From Verrucomicrobiia bacterium (GTDB taxonomy: Bacteria; Verrucomicrobiota; Verrucomicrobiia; Verrucomicrobiales; Akkermansiaceae): a stretch of DNA of 6,828 nt. The stretch lies in NCBI GenBank assembly GCA_947460915.1, contig CANHKJ010000171.1, positions 1-6,828 of the forward strand, in the 5' to 3' direction. Made by a program: the position numbers and the translations under genes. The first letter of the stretch is position 1. Each line of letters starts with the position of its first letter. The notes under the pieces were generated by a model, which saw nothing but the letters and a program-made list of their open reading frames with translations, was not told the DNA's origin and ran no database searches. Of the stretch, positions 1 to 6,826 are shown piece by piece.

Positions 1-539
1 GGTCGCACTGGAGCAAGCGGCGGCGGCCCCTGTGCTGAGGGCATGAGATCCTCACGATCATAAACTACCACCGTGCCCGCAGCGAGATCACCTAATCGTT
101 GGAAACGACGCGTCGCCAGGCAACTCGACATACCAATCAAGCCAAAAAACGGAGGATTGATATCGACCACGCGCATGAAATTCCTAACCACAGCCTGAGA
201 GAAAGTGATGGGAGCTCCCGAGGGCTGCATCACCCGCAAACCACAGATTTTTTTTCCAAAGGTGGCCCCCCATTTGCTTGACTCAAAAAACACGGGATAC
301 CACCACGAGAGCACAAACCACGCAAGCATGAGCAAGCCACTCACCATATTGCCACCAATCACCATACCCGATATACCGATCACAATGCTGAGCACGAAAA
401 TTGCCAGCAGGAGAAAGAAAAAATCCAGCACCCACGCCAGCACACGCAAAAATGGCCCAGCGATGCGCAAGCGAATTTCCGTCCCCTCGGCAAGCTCGAT
501 GGTCTGCAAGGTATCTAATTTTCTTTCCGCCACTCTCAT
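1..539 (-). CDS. RDD-family integral membrane protein, 3' end cut off by the window edge
   Basis: The minus strand is open from an ATG at 539 to base 1 with no stop, giving 179 residues of an incomplete protein. It reads as an RDD-family membrane protein. A short soluble N-terminus contains EGTEIRLRIAGPFLRVLAW (residues 18-36), matching the family pattern of a PEG-like segment, then Arg32 and Asp39 at the start of the first membrane helix (about 33-55). A second hydrophobic stretch spans about 66-85 (ending WWYPVFFE). The family signature GATFGKKICGLRV (91-103) follows, then VVRNFMRVVD (117-126), a weak third hydrophobic segment (129-142), and the typical ending RRFQRLGDLAAGTVVVY (144-160). 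The tail after 165 is Pro/Ala-rich. The function of RDD proteins is mostly unknown; transport or membrane-partner roles have been proposed. This subtype often neighbours SpoIIM, MoxR and DUF58 genes, which here would lie outside the window. No clear Shine-Dalgarno precedes the ATG; an in-frame stop at 570-572 limits any upstream start, and TTG at 545 is an alternative. Confidence 0.9.
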   Translation of the reverse strand, partial: MRVAERKLDTLQTIELAEGTEIRLRIAGPFLRVLAWVLDFFFLLLAIFVLSIVIGISGMVIGGNMVSGLLMLAWFVLSWWYPVFFESSKWGATFGKKICGLRVMQPSGAPITFSQAVVRNFMRVVDINPPFFGLIGMSSCLATRRFQRLGDLAAGTVVVYDREDLMPSAQGPPPLAPVR

Positions 540-618
540 GCGCAAACCCGTTCTAATCAGTTCCCATGCTCATGCAATGGAAATATTCCCCATTTCGACC
601 ACGCAAGCGCGAAATCCG

Positions 619-647
619 TTCGCCATTTTGCATTTCCCGTCTATAAT
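619..647 (+). promoter_or_regulatory. Putative mfd promoter with consensus -10 box immediately before the start codon
   Basis: TATAAT lies at 642-647, a perfect sigma-70-type -10 hexamer. With a 17-base spacer the -35 position would be TTCGCC (619-624), which matches TTGACA at only three of six bases, and there is no extended -10 TG. The expected start of transcription, about 7 bases past the hexamer, falls on or next to the mfd GTG at 654. This would leave no leader and no room for a ribosome binding site. The site lies in the 114-base gap between the divergent RDD gene and mfd. I found no comparable promoter for the RDD gene. A chance TATAAT in an AT-leaning gap remains possible. Confidence 0.4.
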
Positions 648-653
648 CGGCTC

Positions 654-3600
654 GTGCCGCCCAAAGCGAATCCTGTGCACACGCTGCTTCAGCATCTGGA
701 GCACCATGCCGAACTCTCTGCTCACCTTGCCCGCCTCGGTCAAGAGCGTGACACCCTTGTCATCGATCAGTGCCACCCAGCCGCACATGCCTTTTTGCTC
801 GCAGCTTTGTGCAAGGCTCATCCACGCAAAACGATCTGGATTCTTCACGAATTACCACGGCTTCGCGAAAAAATTGCAATCGAGATGGAAACATGGTCGG
901 TGAACTGCACCACGCTTCCCGAGGTCTCGGCCGAACTAACCGATGGTGCGATTGCCGATCCCGAATCGGAGGCCGAACGGCTTGCGGTGTTAGATTCTCT
1001 CGCACAGAAACAGCGACTGGTCATCCACACGCACGAAGCCGCCCTGCAAGGCCCTGCACCCTCCGCTGAGAGCATACTTCAGGCACGCATCGCTTTGAAA
1101 GCTGGCCTCACACTCGACCCTGCTCGCTTCACCGAAATGCTTGTCGATTGCGGCTACGAACGCGCTGCCATCGTTCACGGACGCGGCCAATTTGCCACCC
1201 GCGGCGGCATCATCGATGTTTTCCCCTGGCATGCCGCGATGCCACTGCGCATTGAATTTTTCGATCAGGAAATCGAATCGATCCGCGAATATGATCCCGA
1301 TTCCCAACTCAGTACGACGAAAAAATCCAGTGCCGAAATCCTCCTGCGCGAGCCAGACAAATCCGCCATCGCACAAGATTACATCGCCGATGATCATCTC
1401 GTCGTTTGCCTAACAGATACTATCCCCGTAGGAATTCACACACACTTGCATTTGAGCCAAGAAGGCATCGATGAAGTGTCATCGACGCGACTCGCGCTCG
1501 GCATTCTGCCTAGTCCGCTCGGAGCCTTCGAGGCCGGTGATTTCATTCTCCAAGAAACCAAACGCGAACAATTTTTCTCGCAACTATCTGCCTGGCATGC
1601 CGCGAAATGGACTGTAGCCATGAGCTTCGCCAATCAAGGTGAGGAAGCGCGTTTCCTCGAACTCGCGGGGGATATGCCCGAGATCATGATCATGCGCGGC
1701 GAGGTCCATGCGGGTTTTGTAATTCCCTCGATCAAGCTCGCTGTCATTTCGTCCTCGGAACTTTTTGGCCGCTATCGCAGTGCCACGGGTGTGCGCAAAA
1801 ATTTACTCGATCGCCAACAAACGAGTGCGATCAATCTGGAGGAAATCCAACTTGCCGACCTCGTGGTGCATTACGAATACGGCATCGGTCGTTTTCGCGG
1901 CATCCAGCCATCGGACGATGCGTTCACGGAGGAAATCGTCATCGAGTATCAAAACGGTGCCTTGCTGCAAGTGCCCATCGATCAAGCACATCTTGTCGCC
2001 AAATACGTCGGCATGGGCGGAAAAACTCCCGAACTCAATCAACTCGGTGGCAACTCGTGGAAAAATACACGCAAGACGGCAGAGAAATCGATCCTCGATT
2101 ACGCCGCACAAATTCTCCGCATTCAGGCCGAGCGGCAAACCAAAGAAGGTTATGCGCATCCGCCCGATACACGCTGGATGTGGGAGTTCGAGAACTCGTT
2201 CCATTTCACCGAAACCGCGGATCAAAAGCGGGCTATTGAAGACGCAAAGCGCGACATGGAAAGCGCCGAGCCGATGGATCGCTTGATCTGCGGCGATGTC
2301 GGCTTTGGCAAAACCGAGGTGGCGATTCGGGCCGCATTCAAGGCTGTTACTGGAGGAAAACAAGTTGCCATCTTGGTGCCTACTACCGTGCTTGCCGAAC
2401 AACATTGTCGCACCTTTCGCGAACGCATGAGCGACTATCCCATTCGCGTCGATCTGCTCAACCGATTTCGCACACCTGCGGAAGTGCGAGAGACGATCAA
2501 AGGTGTCGCCGATGGTTCTGTGGATATCGTCATCGGCACGCATCGACTACTTTCTGGCGATGTCGTCTATCATAATCTCGGCCTCGTCGTGATCGATGAA
2601 GAGCAACGCTTCGGCGTCAAGCATAAGGAAAAATTCAAAGAAATTTTCCGCCACATCGACATCCTAACTCTCTCCGCGACTCCCATTCCGCGCACGCTTT
2701 ACATGGCGCTGATGGGCACGCGCGACATGTCGACCATCGATACCCCACCGCCTAACCGCGTACCTGTTCACACAACGATTTCACCCTACGATGAACGAGT
2801 GATTCGCGATGCAATTCGTCGTGAAATGAAACGCGGTGGCCAGGTGTTTTTCCTGCACAACCGCGTCAAAACCATCGAGATGATGCGTAAAAAAATCCAG
2901 ACCTTGGTGCCCGAGGCGCGCATTCTCATCGGCCACGGGCAAATGCATCAAGATGATTTGGAAGTCGTGATGAAACAATTCGTGCAAGGCGAAGCCGATG
3001 TTTTGTTAGCCACGACGATCATCGAAACAGGCATCGATATCCCCAACGCTAACACCATTCTCATTGATCGCGCCGATCGCTTTGGACTCGCGGATCTCTA
3101 CCAATTGCGAGGTCGTGTTGGCCGTGCTGGGGAAAAGGCCTACGCCATACTTTTGCTGCCGCGCGACATGCTCACACAGGGTGATGCCCGCAAACGCATT
3201 CAAGCGATTCGCCAATATACGGCTCTTGGGTCAGGATTCAAAATTGCGATGCGCGACCTCGAAATCCGCGGCGCGGGAAATCTGTTAGGCACCAAACAAT
3301 CAGGCCACATCGCCGCCGTCGGCTTTGACCTTTATTGCAAATTGCTGCGCCAATCGGTGGACCGACTGAAAGGTCGATCCCTGCCCCAACGCTCCGAGAC
3401 CACCATCAAGTTAGACTTCGTCGCCATGAGCGAAGTGGAATTCCGTCGTGGCCATGGCGATCATGAACTGATCCCCGCCTACGTGCCCGCCGATTTCATG
3501 GAGGAAACTCGATTGCGCGTTCACGCCTATCGCGAGCTCGCCGAATGCCTCACAGAAAAAGAACTCGATACCTTAGAAAAAGCCTGGCGTGATCGCTTCG

Positions 3601-3818
3601 GTCGATTTCCTGACTCTGTCGGACATCTACATCAACTGCATCGGGCGAAGATCCGCGGTGCCGCGAAAAAAATCACTCTCATTGAGGTCAAAGGCCAAAA
3701 ACTCACACTCACGCGCAATGGACTGCCGATCACCATTGACAACCGCCACCCGCGTTTGAAATCGATTAAAGCAGCCGAAAAACTCGACGAGGTGTTAGAG
3801 TTACTCCGCCAGCTGTAG
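654..3818 (+). CDS. mfd: Transcription-repair coupling factor Mfd
   Basis: Mfd is a cytoplasmic, ATP-driven DNA translocase that pushes stalled RNA polymerase off lesions and recruits UvrA for nucleotide excision repair. The 1054 residues show the full order of modules. The UvrB-like N-terminal part has ATRGGIIDVF (181-190) and LRIEFF (198-203); Arg183, Arg199 and Phe203 match the spacing of the UvrA-contact residues Arg165/Arg181/Phe185 of E. coli Mfd. The RNA polymerase-interacting domain begins at DLVVHYEYGIGRFRGI (402-417). The RecG-like motor has ETADQ (520-524), Walker A GDVGFGKT (547-554), DEEQ (648-651), LSATPIPRT (673-681), GHGQM (760-764), TTIIETGIDIP (787-797) and QLRGRVGR (817-824). 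The translocation motif region includes DLEIRGAGNLLG (868-879), and the C-terminal autoinhibitory TRCF domain covers about 918-1054. E. coli Mfd has 1148 residues; the missing length lies mostly between residue 203 and the polymerase-binding domain. The GTG start at 654 gives the expected N-terminus; the next GTG (675) is possible, and neither has an SD. The stop is TAG. Confidence 0.98.
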   Translation: MPPKANPVHTLLQHLEHHAELSAHLARLGQERDTLVIDQCHPAAHAFLLAALCKAHPRKTIWILHELPRLREKIAIEMETWSVNCTTLPEVSAELTDGAIADPESEAERLAVLDSLAQKQRLVIHTHEAALQGPAPSAESILQARIALKAGLTLDPARFTEMLVDCGYERAAIVHGRGQFATRGGIIDVFPWHAAMPLRIEFFDQEIESIREYDPDSQLSTTKKSSAEILLREPDKSAIAQDYIADDHLVVCLTDTIPVGIHTHLHLSQEGIDEVSSTRLALGILPSPLGAFEAGDFILQETKREQFFSQLSAWHAAKWTVAMSFANQGEEARFLELAGDMPEIMIMRGEVHAGFVIPSIKLAVISSSELFGRYRSATGVRKNLLDRQQTSAINLEEIQLADLVVHYEYGIGRFRGIQPSDDAFTEEIVIEYQNGALLQVPIDQAHLVAKYVGMGGKTPELNQLGGNSWKNTRKTAEKSILDYAAQILRIQAERQTKEGYAHPPDTRWMWEFENSFHFTETADQKRAIEDAKRDMESAEPMDRLICGDVGFGKTEVAIRAAFKAVTGGKQVAILVPTTVLAEQHCRTFRERMSDYPIRVDLLNRFRTPAEVRETIKGVADGSVDIVIGTHRLLSGDVVYHNLGLVVIDEEQRFGVKHKEKFKEIFRHIDILTLSATPIPRTLYMALMGTRDMSTIDTPPPNRVPVHTTISPYDERVIRDAIRREMKRGGQVFFLHNRVKTIEMMRKKIQTLVPEARILIGHGQMHQDDLEVVMKQFVQGEADVLLATTIIETGIDIPNANTILIDRADRFGLADLYQLRGRVGRAGEKAYAILLLPRDMLTQGDARKRIQAIRQYTALGSGFKIAMRDLEIRGAGNLLGTKQSGHIAAVGFDLYCKLLRQSVDRLKGRSLPQRSETTIKLDFVAMSEVEFRRGHGDHELIPAYVPADFMEETRLRVHAYRELAECLTEKELDTLEKAWRDRFGRFPDSVGHLHQLHRAKIRGAAKKITLIEVKGQKLTLTRNGLPITIDNRHPRLKSIKAAEKLDEVLELLRQL

Positions 3819-3821
3819 AAA

Positions 3822-3836
3822 GGGATTGAAAATCCC
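3822..3836. terminator. Short hairpin between convergent mfd and purF, possible bidirectional terminator
   Basis: GGGATT (3822-3827) and AATCCC (3831-3836) form a perfect 6-bp stem around the 3-base loop GAA. The hairpin sits 3 bases past the mfd TAG and 15 bases past the purF TGA, in the 33-base gap between the convergent genes. On the plus strand it is followed by GTCTCCTTATT, a poor U-tract. On the minus strand it is followed by TTTCT, slightly better for stopping purF transcripts. The placement argues for a terminator shared by both operons, but the short stem and weak T-tails make this only moderately likely. Confidence 0.5.
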
Positions 3837-3851
3837 GTCTCCTTATTGGCC

Positions 3852-5777
3852 TCACAAAGCCAATTCGTAGCCACGTCCTGTTAGACCATCGAACCAACGC
3901 ATGTAGGCTGCGTTAACGGTAGCATAACCACCAGCGGTCGGATAGTTGCCGGTGAAATACCAGTCACCGCAAGGGCCTTTGATCGAGGCGTGCAGGTTTT
4001 CGATGGTTTGAAATATGATCTCCACATCGCCGTGCCAGTTGAGGTCTTCGGGATAAACCATGCGACTGATCTCTGCCGAAACTTCTTCTTGTGTGAAGTC
4101 TTCGTAAACGCGCTGCACGGCATTGCGCATTTCGTGAGCCGGTTTTTCGAGCTCGGCACGGCAGGCTTCGTAAACTTCATCTAACAAATACTGACGCCCA
4201 GCACGACGGTGCAAGGCAACGGCGGCTTGGAATGCAATGAATTTTCCGATCTCAGACATATCGATACCATAGCAATCGGGATAACGGATCTGCGGTGCAG
4301 TCGAGCACACAACAATCTTTTTCGGATTGGTGCGGGCGAGGATTTTGAGAATCGACTTTTTCAGCGTCGTGCCGCGAACGATGGAGTCATCGATGACCAC
4401 GAGGTTGTCGTTTTCTTTTACCACGCCATAGGTGATATCGTAAACGTGCGAGACAAGCTGCTCACGACCACGCTCTTGAGTGATGAAGGTGCGCATCTTG
4501 ATGTCCTTGTGCGCGATCTTTTCGCCACAGGGCCAATTTTTCAAAATCAGCGAATCGACTTTTTCTGGAGTGAGTGTTCCTTGTGCCAAGCCTTCGAGAA
4601 TTTCTGATCGCACTTGTTGGCGGCGATACATGCGCAAGCCATCCATCATGCCGTAGTAAGCGGTCTCTGCGGTGTTAGGCACAAACGAGAACACAGTGTT
4701 ATCAAAAGCATAATTGATACTGCGAACCAATTGATCAACCAGAGCAGCGCCCATCGCTTTGCGTTCACGATAGATCGAAGGATCATTACCACGAGAGAAA
4801 TAAATTTTCTCGAATGAGCAAGGAGTGTAAGGCGTTTCCTCAGCGAACTGACTGACCCGCATGGAGCCATCAGCTTTGATGACCACCAGTGATCCTGGAG
4901 CCACTACTTGAACTTGATCGGCATCGGTCTCAAACACGGTCATCAAGGGTACACGCTCGGAAGCAAATGCGATGACTTCTTCGTTCACCAACATATGGCA
5001 CGGGCGAATGCCATGCGGATCGCGCATGACGAACATGTCGCCATTGCCAATCACGCCCACAATCGCGTAACCACCGTCCCACGCTTGCGCGCTGATTTCG
5101 ACGATGTTTTCGACGTCGAGCATGGCGGAAATTTGATCGGGAATCAAGTTGCCATCGACCCCTTCATCACGCAGGCGACGATACAAATCGGTGTGAGCTT
5201 CATCGAGATGGAAGCCAACTTCTTCGAGCACGGTTTGGGTGTCGGTGCCGAAGACTGGATGTTGACCGCGATCGATGAGCTTGCGATTCAGCTCACCGGT
5301 ATTGGTCATGTTAAAATTGCCCATCACCATCAAGGTGCGGGTTGGCCAGTTGCTGCGGCGCAGATACGGATGGCAAGAGCCGGAATCGAATTCGCCGGAG
5401 GTGCCGTAGCGCAAATGACCGATGAGAATTTCACCGCCAAAGTCGAAATTTTTCTTCACACTCGCAGGCACTTTGGCATCGAGTACACCTTTGCGAGCCA
5501 TTTTGTTGAACCACTTGATTTCGCCCCGAAACAAACTGGCGAGCGAGTCTTTTTCGGCATCGCGACGGCGGAAAATGTACGGTTGCCCCATCGGCATGTT
5601 GAGCTTAGCGCAGCCAATCCCGACGCCATCATGGCCACGGTTGTGCTGCTTTTCCATCAACAGGAACAACTTTTGAAAGCCCCAAAGGCAGGATCCATAA
5701 CGATCCTGATAGTATTCCAGAGGCTTCCTCAGGCGGACGGCGGCAATGCCACACTCGTGTTTCAAAAAATCGCTCAT
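3852..5777 (-). CDS. purF: Amidophosphoribosyltransferase, long (~640-residue) form
   Basis: PurF transfers glutamine-derived ammonia to PRPP to make 5-phosphoribosylamine, the committed step of purine synthesis. The 641-residue product has an N-terminal class II glutaminase (about 9-300) and a C-terminal phosphoribosyltransferase (about 310-530). Cys9 in HECGIAAV is the expected nucleophile after removal of an 8-residue propeptide; this fixes the ATG at 5777, since the next Met (41) would lose it. Other glutaminase marks are NRGHDGVG (46-53), GHLRYGTSG (120-128), GNFNMTN (153-159), Asp179 and RDPHGIRP (252-259). CSFEKIYFSRGN (320-331) bridges the domains. VVIDDSIVRGTT (460-471) is the PRPP-binding motif. 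The C-terminus carries GDWYFTGNYPTAGG (604-617). Classical PurF is about 470-505 residues; this longer variant I recognise from Bacteroidetes-like genomes, some of which also carry a short PurF. It follows purM after 31 bases, supporting a purine role. No SD precedes the ATG; the leader is pyrimidine-rich. Confidence 0.9.
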   Translation of the reverse strand: MSDFLKHECGIAAVRLRKPLEYYQDRYGSCLWGFQKLFLLMEKQHNRGHDGVGIGCAKLNMPMGQPYIFRRRDAEKDSLASLFRGEIKWFNKMARKGVLDAKVPASVKKNFDFGGEILIGHLRYGTSGEFDSGSCHPYLRRSNWPTRTLMVMGNFNMTNTGELNRKLIDRGQHPVFGTDTQTVLEEVGFHLDEAHTDLYRRLRDEGVDGNLIPDQISAMLDVENIVEISAQAWDGGYAIVGVIGNGDMFVMRDPHGIRPCHMLVNEEVIAFASERVPLMTVFETDADQVQVVAPGSLVVIKADGSMRVSQFAEETPYTPCSFEKIYFSRGNDPSIYRERKAMGAALVDQLVRSINYAFDNTVFSFVPNTAETAYYGMMDGLRMYRRQQVRSEILEGLAQGTLTPEKVDSLILKNWPCGEKIAHKDIKMRTFITQERGREQLVSHVYDITYGVVKENDNLVVIDDSIVRGTTLKKSILKILARTNPKKIVVCSTAPQIRYPDCYGIDMSEIGKFIAFQAAVALHRRAGRQYLLDEVYEACRAELEKPAHEMRNAVQRVYEDFTQEEVSAEISRMVYPEDLNWHGDVEIIFQTIENLHASIKGPCGDWYFTGNYPTAGGYATVNAAYMRWFDGLTGRGYELAL

Positions 5778-5808
5778 GGAAAAGAAGGGTTATAAAAACA
5801 CAGGGAAA

Positions 5809-6804
5809 TCACTCACCAGCCACCTTGACATGCACGCCGTCGCCTTGGCGCATGGTTCCGAGGACAATGCCACCTGCACCAGCGGCGCAGGCTTTTTCGA
5901 CATCGTCGGGAGCTACGATCGCCACCCAGCCAATGCCCATGTTAAGGGTATGGAAGCGGTCCTCGGAGTCGATGTGCTCGTAAAGTTTCTGAATGCCTGG
6001 CAGTCCCCAAGCAGGAATCGTCAGGTCGGCGCCGAGACCTTGGAACAAACGCTCCAGGTTCTCGGGCAATCCGCCGCCCGTAATGTGGGCCATGGCGCGT
6101 GGCTTGACGCCAGCAGCTTTCAGGCCGCGAGTGACGTCGTGGTAAAGTCGTGTCGGTTTGAGCCAATGTTGCAACTCTTCTTCGGTGGCAACTTCAGGAT
6201 GCTCGCGCAACACGCGACGCACCAAGCTCCAGCCATTGGCGTGGATGCTATCGGAAGCATAGCCAACGAGCACATCGCCTTCGCTGACAGTGGTAGGATC
6301 GATGAGATCTGGTTTTTCGGCGCAGCCGATGCAGAAGCCCGAAAGCTCGACGATGCCCTCAGGCACGATGCCTGGCATTTCTGCTGTTTCTCCACCCGCA
6401 AGAATGCAACCGCAGCTTTCCAAGTAGTCCGCCATGCCGGCGATCAGACGCTCGATTTTGTGACCATCCAGCTCTGGGATGCCAATGTAGTCGAGAAACA
6501 TCAAAGGATCGCCACCGGTGGTGAGGATGTCATTCACATTCATCGCCACAAGGTCCTTGCCCGCGGTCTCATACATTTCACGTTCGAGGAGCAGTTCGAG
6601 CTTAGTGCCCACGCCATCGCATCCCGTCATGATCACTGGGGCCGAATAGGCGCTCAGGTCATAGCAGGCCGCAAATAAGCCAAAAGCTCCGAGTAGTTGG
6701 CGCTCTTTTTGAGTGCGCTTCACATGGCTTTTGATGTCTCCTACGATCGCTGCGGCTTTCCGCGTATCGACCCCGGCTTGTTGATAAGTCAATTTTCCCG
6801 ACAT
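5809..6804 (-). CDS. purM: Phosphoribosylformylglycinamidine cyclo-ligase (AIR synthetase)
   Basis: PurM uses ATP to close FGAM into aminoimidazole ribonucleotide (AIR), the fifth step of purine synthesis, in the cytoplasm. The 331-residue product is a full-length family member (E. coli 345). Family signatures appear in order: YQQAGVD (7-13), GCDGVGTKLE (61-70) with the nucleotide-binding loop, GKDLVAMNVNDILTTGGDP (82-100), GCILAGGETAEMPG (132-145), SIHANGWSLVR (186-196), LKPTRLY (215-221), AHITGGGLPENL (239-250) and LNMGIGW (287-293). The ATG at 6804 is chosen because the family usually begins about 8-15 residues before AGVD. The frame stays open to a GTG at the window edge (6828), giving only eight more, unconserved residues. 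GAGG at 6816-6819 is an SD-like sequence 11 bases before the ATG, slightly far. purF follows 31 bases after the TGA on the same strand, so the two are probably cotranscribed. The true promoter lies beyond the window. Confidence 0.97.
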   Translation of the reverse strand: MSGKLTYQQAGVDTRKAAAIVGDIKSHVKRTQKERQLLGAFGLFAACYDLSAYSAPVIMTGCDGVGTKLELLLEREMYETAGKDLVAMNVNDILTTGGDPLMFLDYIGIPELDGHKIERLIAGMADYLESCGCILAGGETAEMPGIVPEGIVELSGFCIGCAEKPDLIDPTTVSEGDVLVGYASDSIHANGWSLVRRVLREHPEVATEEELQHWLKPTRLYHDVTRGLKAAGVKPRAMAHITGGGLPENLERLFQGLGADLTIPAWGLPGIQKLYEHIDSEDRFHTLNMGIGWVAIVAPDDVEKACAAGAGGIVLGTMRQGDGVHVKVAGE

Positions 6805-6812
6805 TGCGTTGA

Positions 6813-6826
6813 GTGCCTCGCGGCAC
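6813..6826 (-). promoter_or_regulatory. Small GNRA-loop hairpin covering the purM SD-like sequence
   Basis: Read on the minus strand, GTGCC (6826-6822) and GGCAC (6817-6813) pair perfectly around the tetraloop GCGA (6821-6818), a GNRA loop. The hairpin ends 8 bases before the purM ATG. The only SD-like sequence, GAGG (6819-6816), is split between the loop and the 3' arm. It could modulate ribosome access to purM, or be the tail of a larger leader structure or an upstream terminator outside the window. The five-base stem is short enough to occur by chance. Confidence 0.25.

Noticed and set aside
570..848. 92-codon minus-strand frame just upstream of the RDD gene
   Set aside because: Most of it is antisense to the mfd N-terminal coding region and it resembles no known family. 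Its stop only marks the upstream limit of the RDD frame.
205..903. 232-codon plus-strand open frame spanning the RDD gene, the gap and the mfd start
   Set aside because: It runs antisense to the RDD gene and then out of frame with mfd; its Ser/Arg/Lys-rich composition is typical of a shadow frame.
1803..2543. 246-codon minus-strand frame inside mfd
   Set aside because: It is antisense to the polymerase-binding domain and Walker A region of mfd, which are fully conserved in the plus frame.
5789..5794. TATAAC on the minus strand in the purM-purF gap as a possible internal purF promoter
   Set aside because: No TTGACA-like -35 lies 16-18 bases upstream, and the short gap fits cotranscription better.
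4908..5795. 295-codon plus-strand open frame opposite purF
   Set aside because: It lies entirely antisense to strongly conserved purF codons, its translation resembles no family I know, and it has no SD. Long antisense frames are expected opposite biased codon use.
5746..6678. 310-codon plus-strand open frame opposite purM
   Set aside because: It is antisense to purM, whose motifs are intact throughout. The translation has no recognisable domain.
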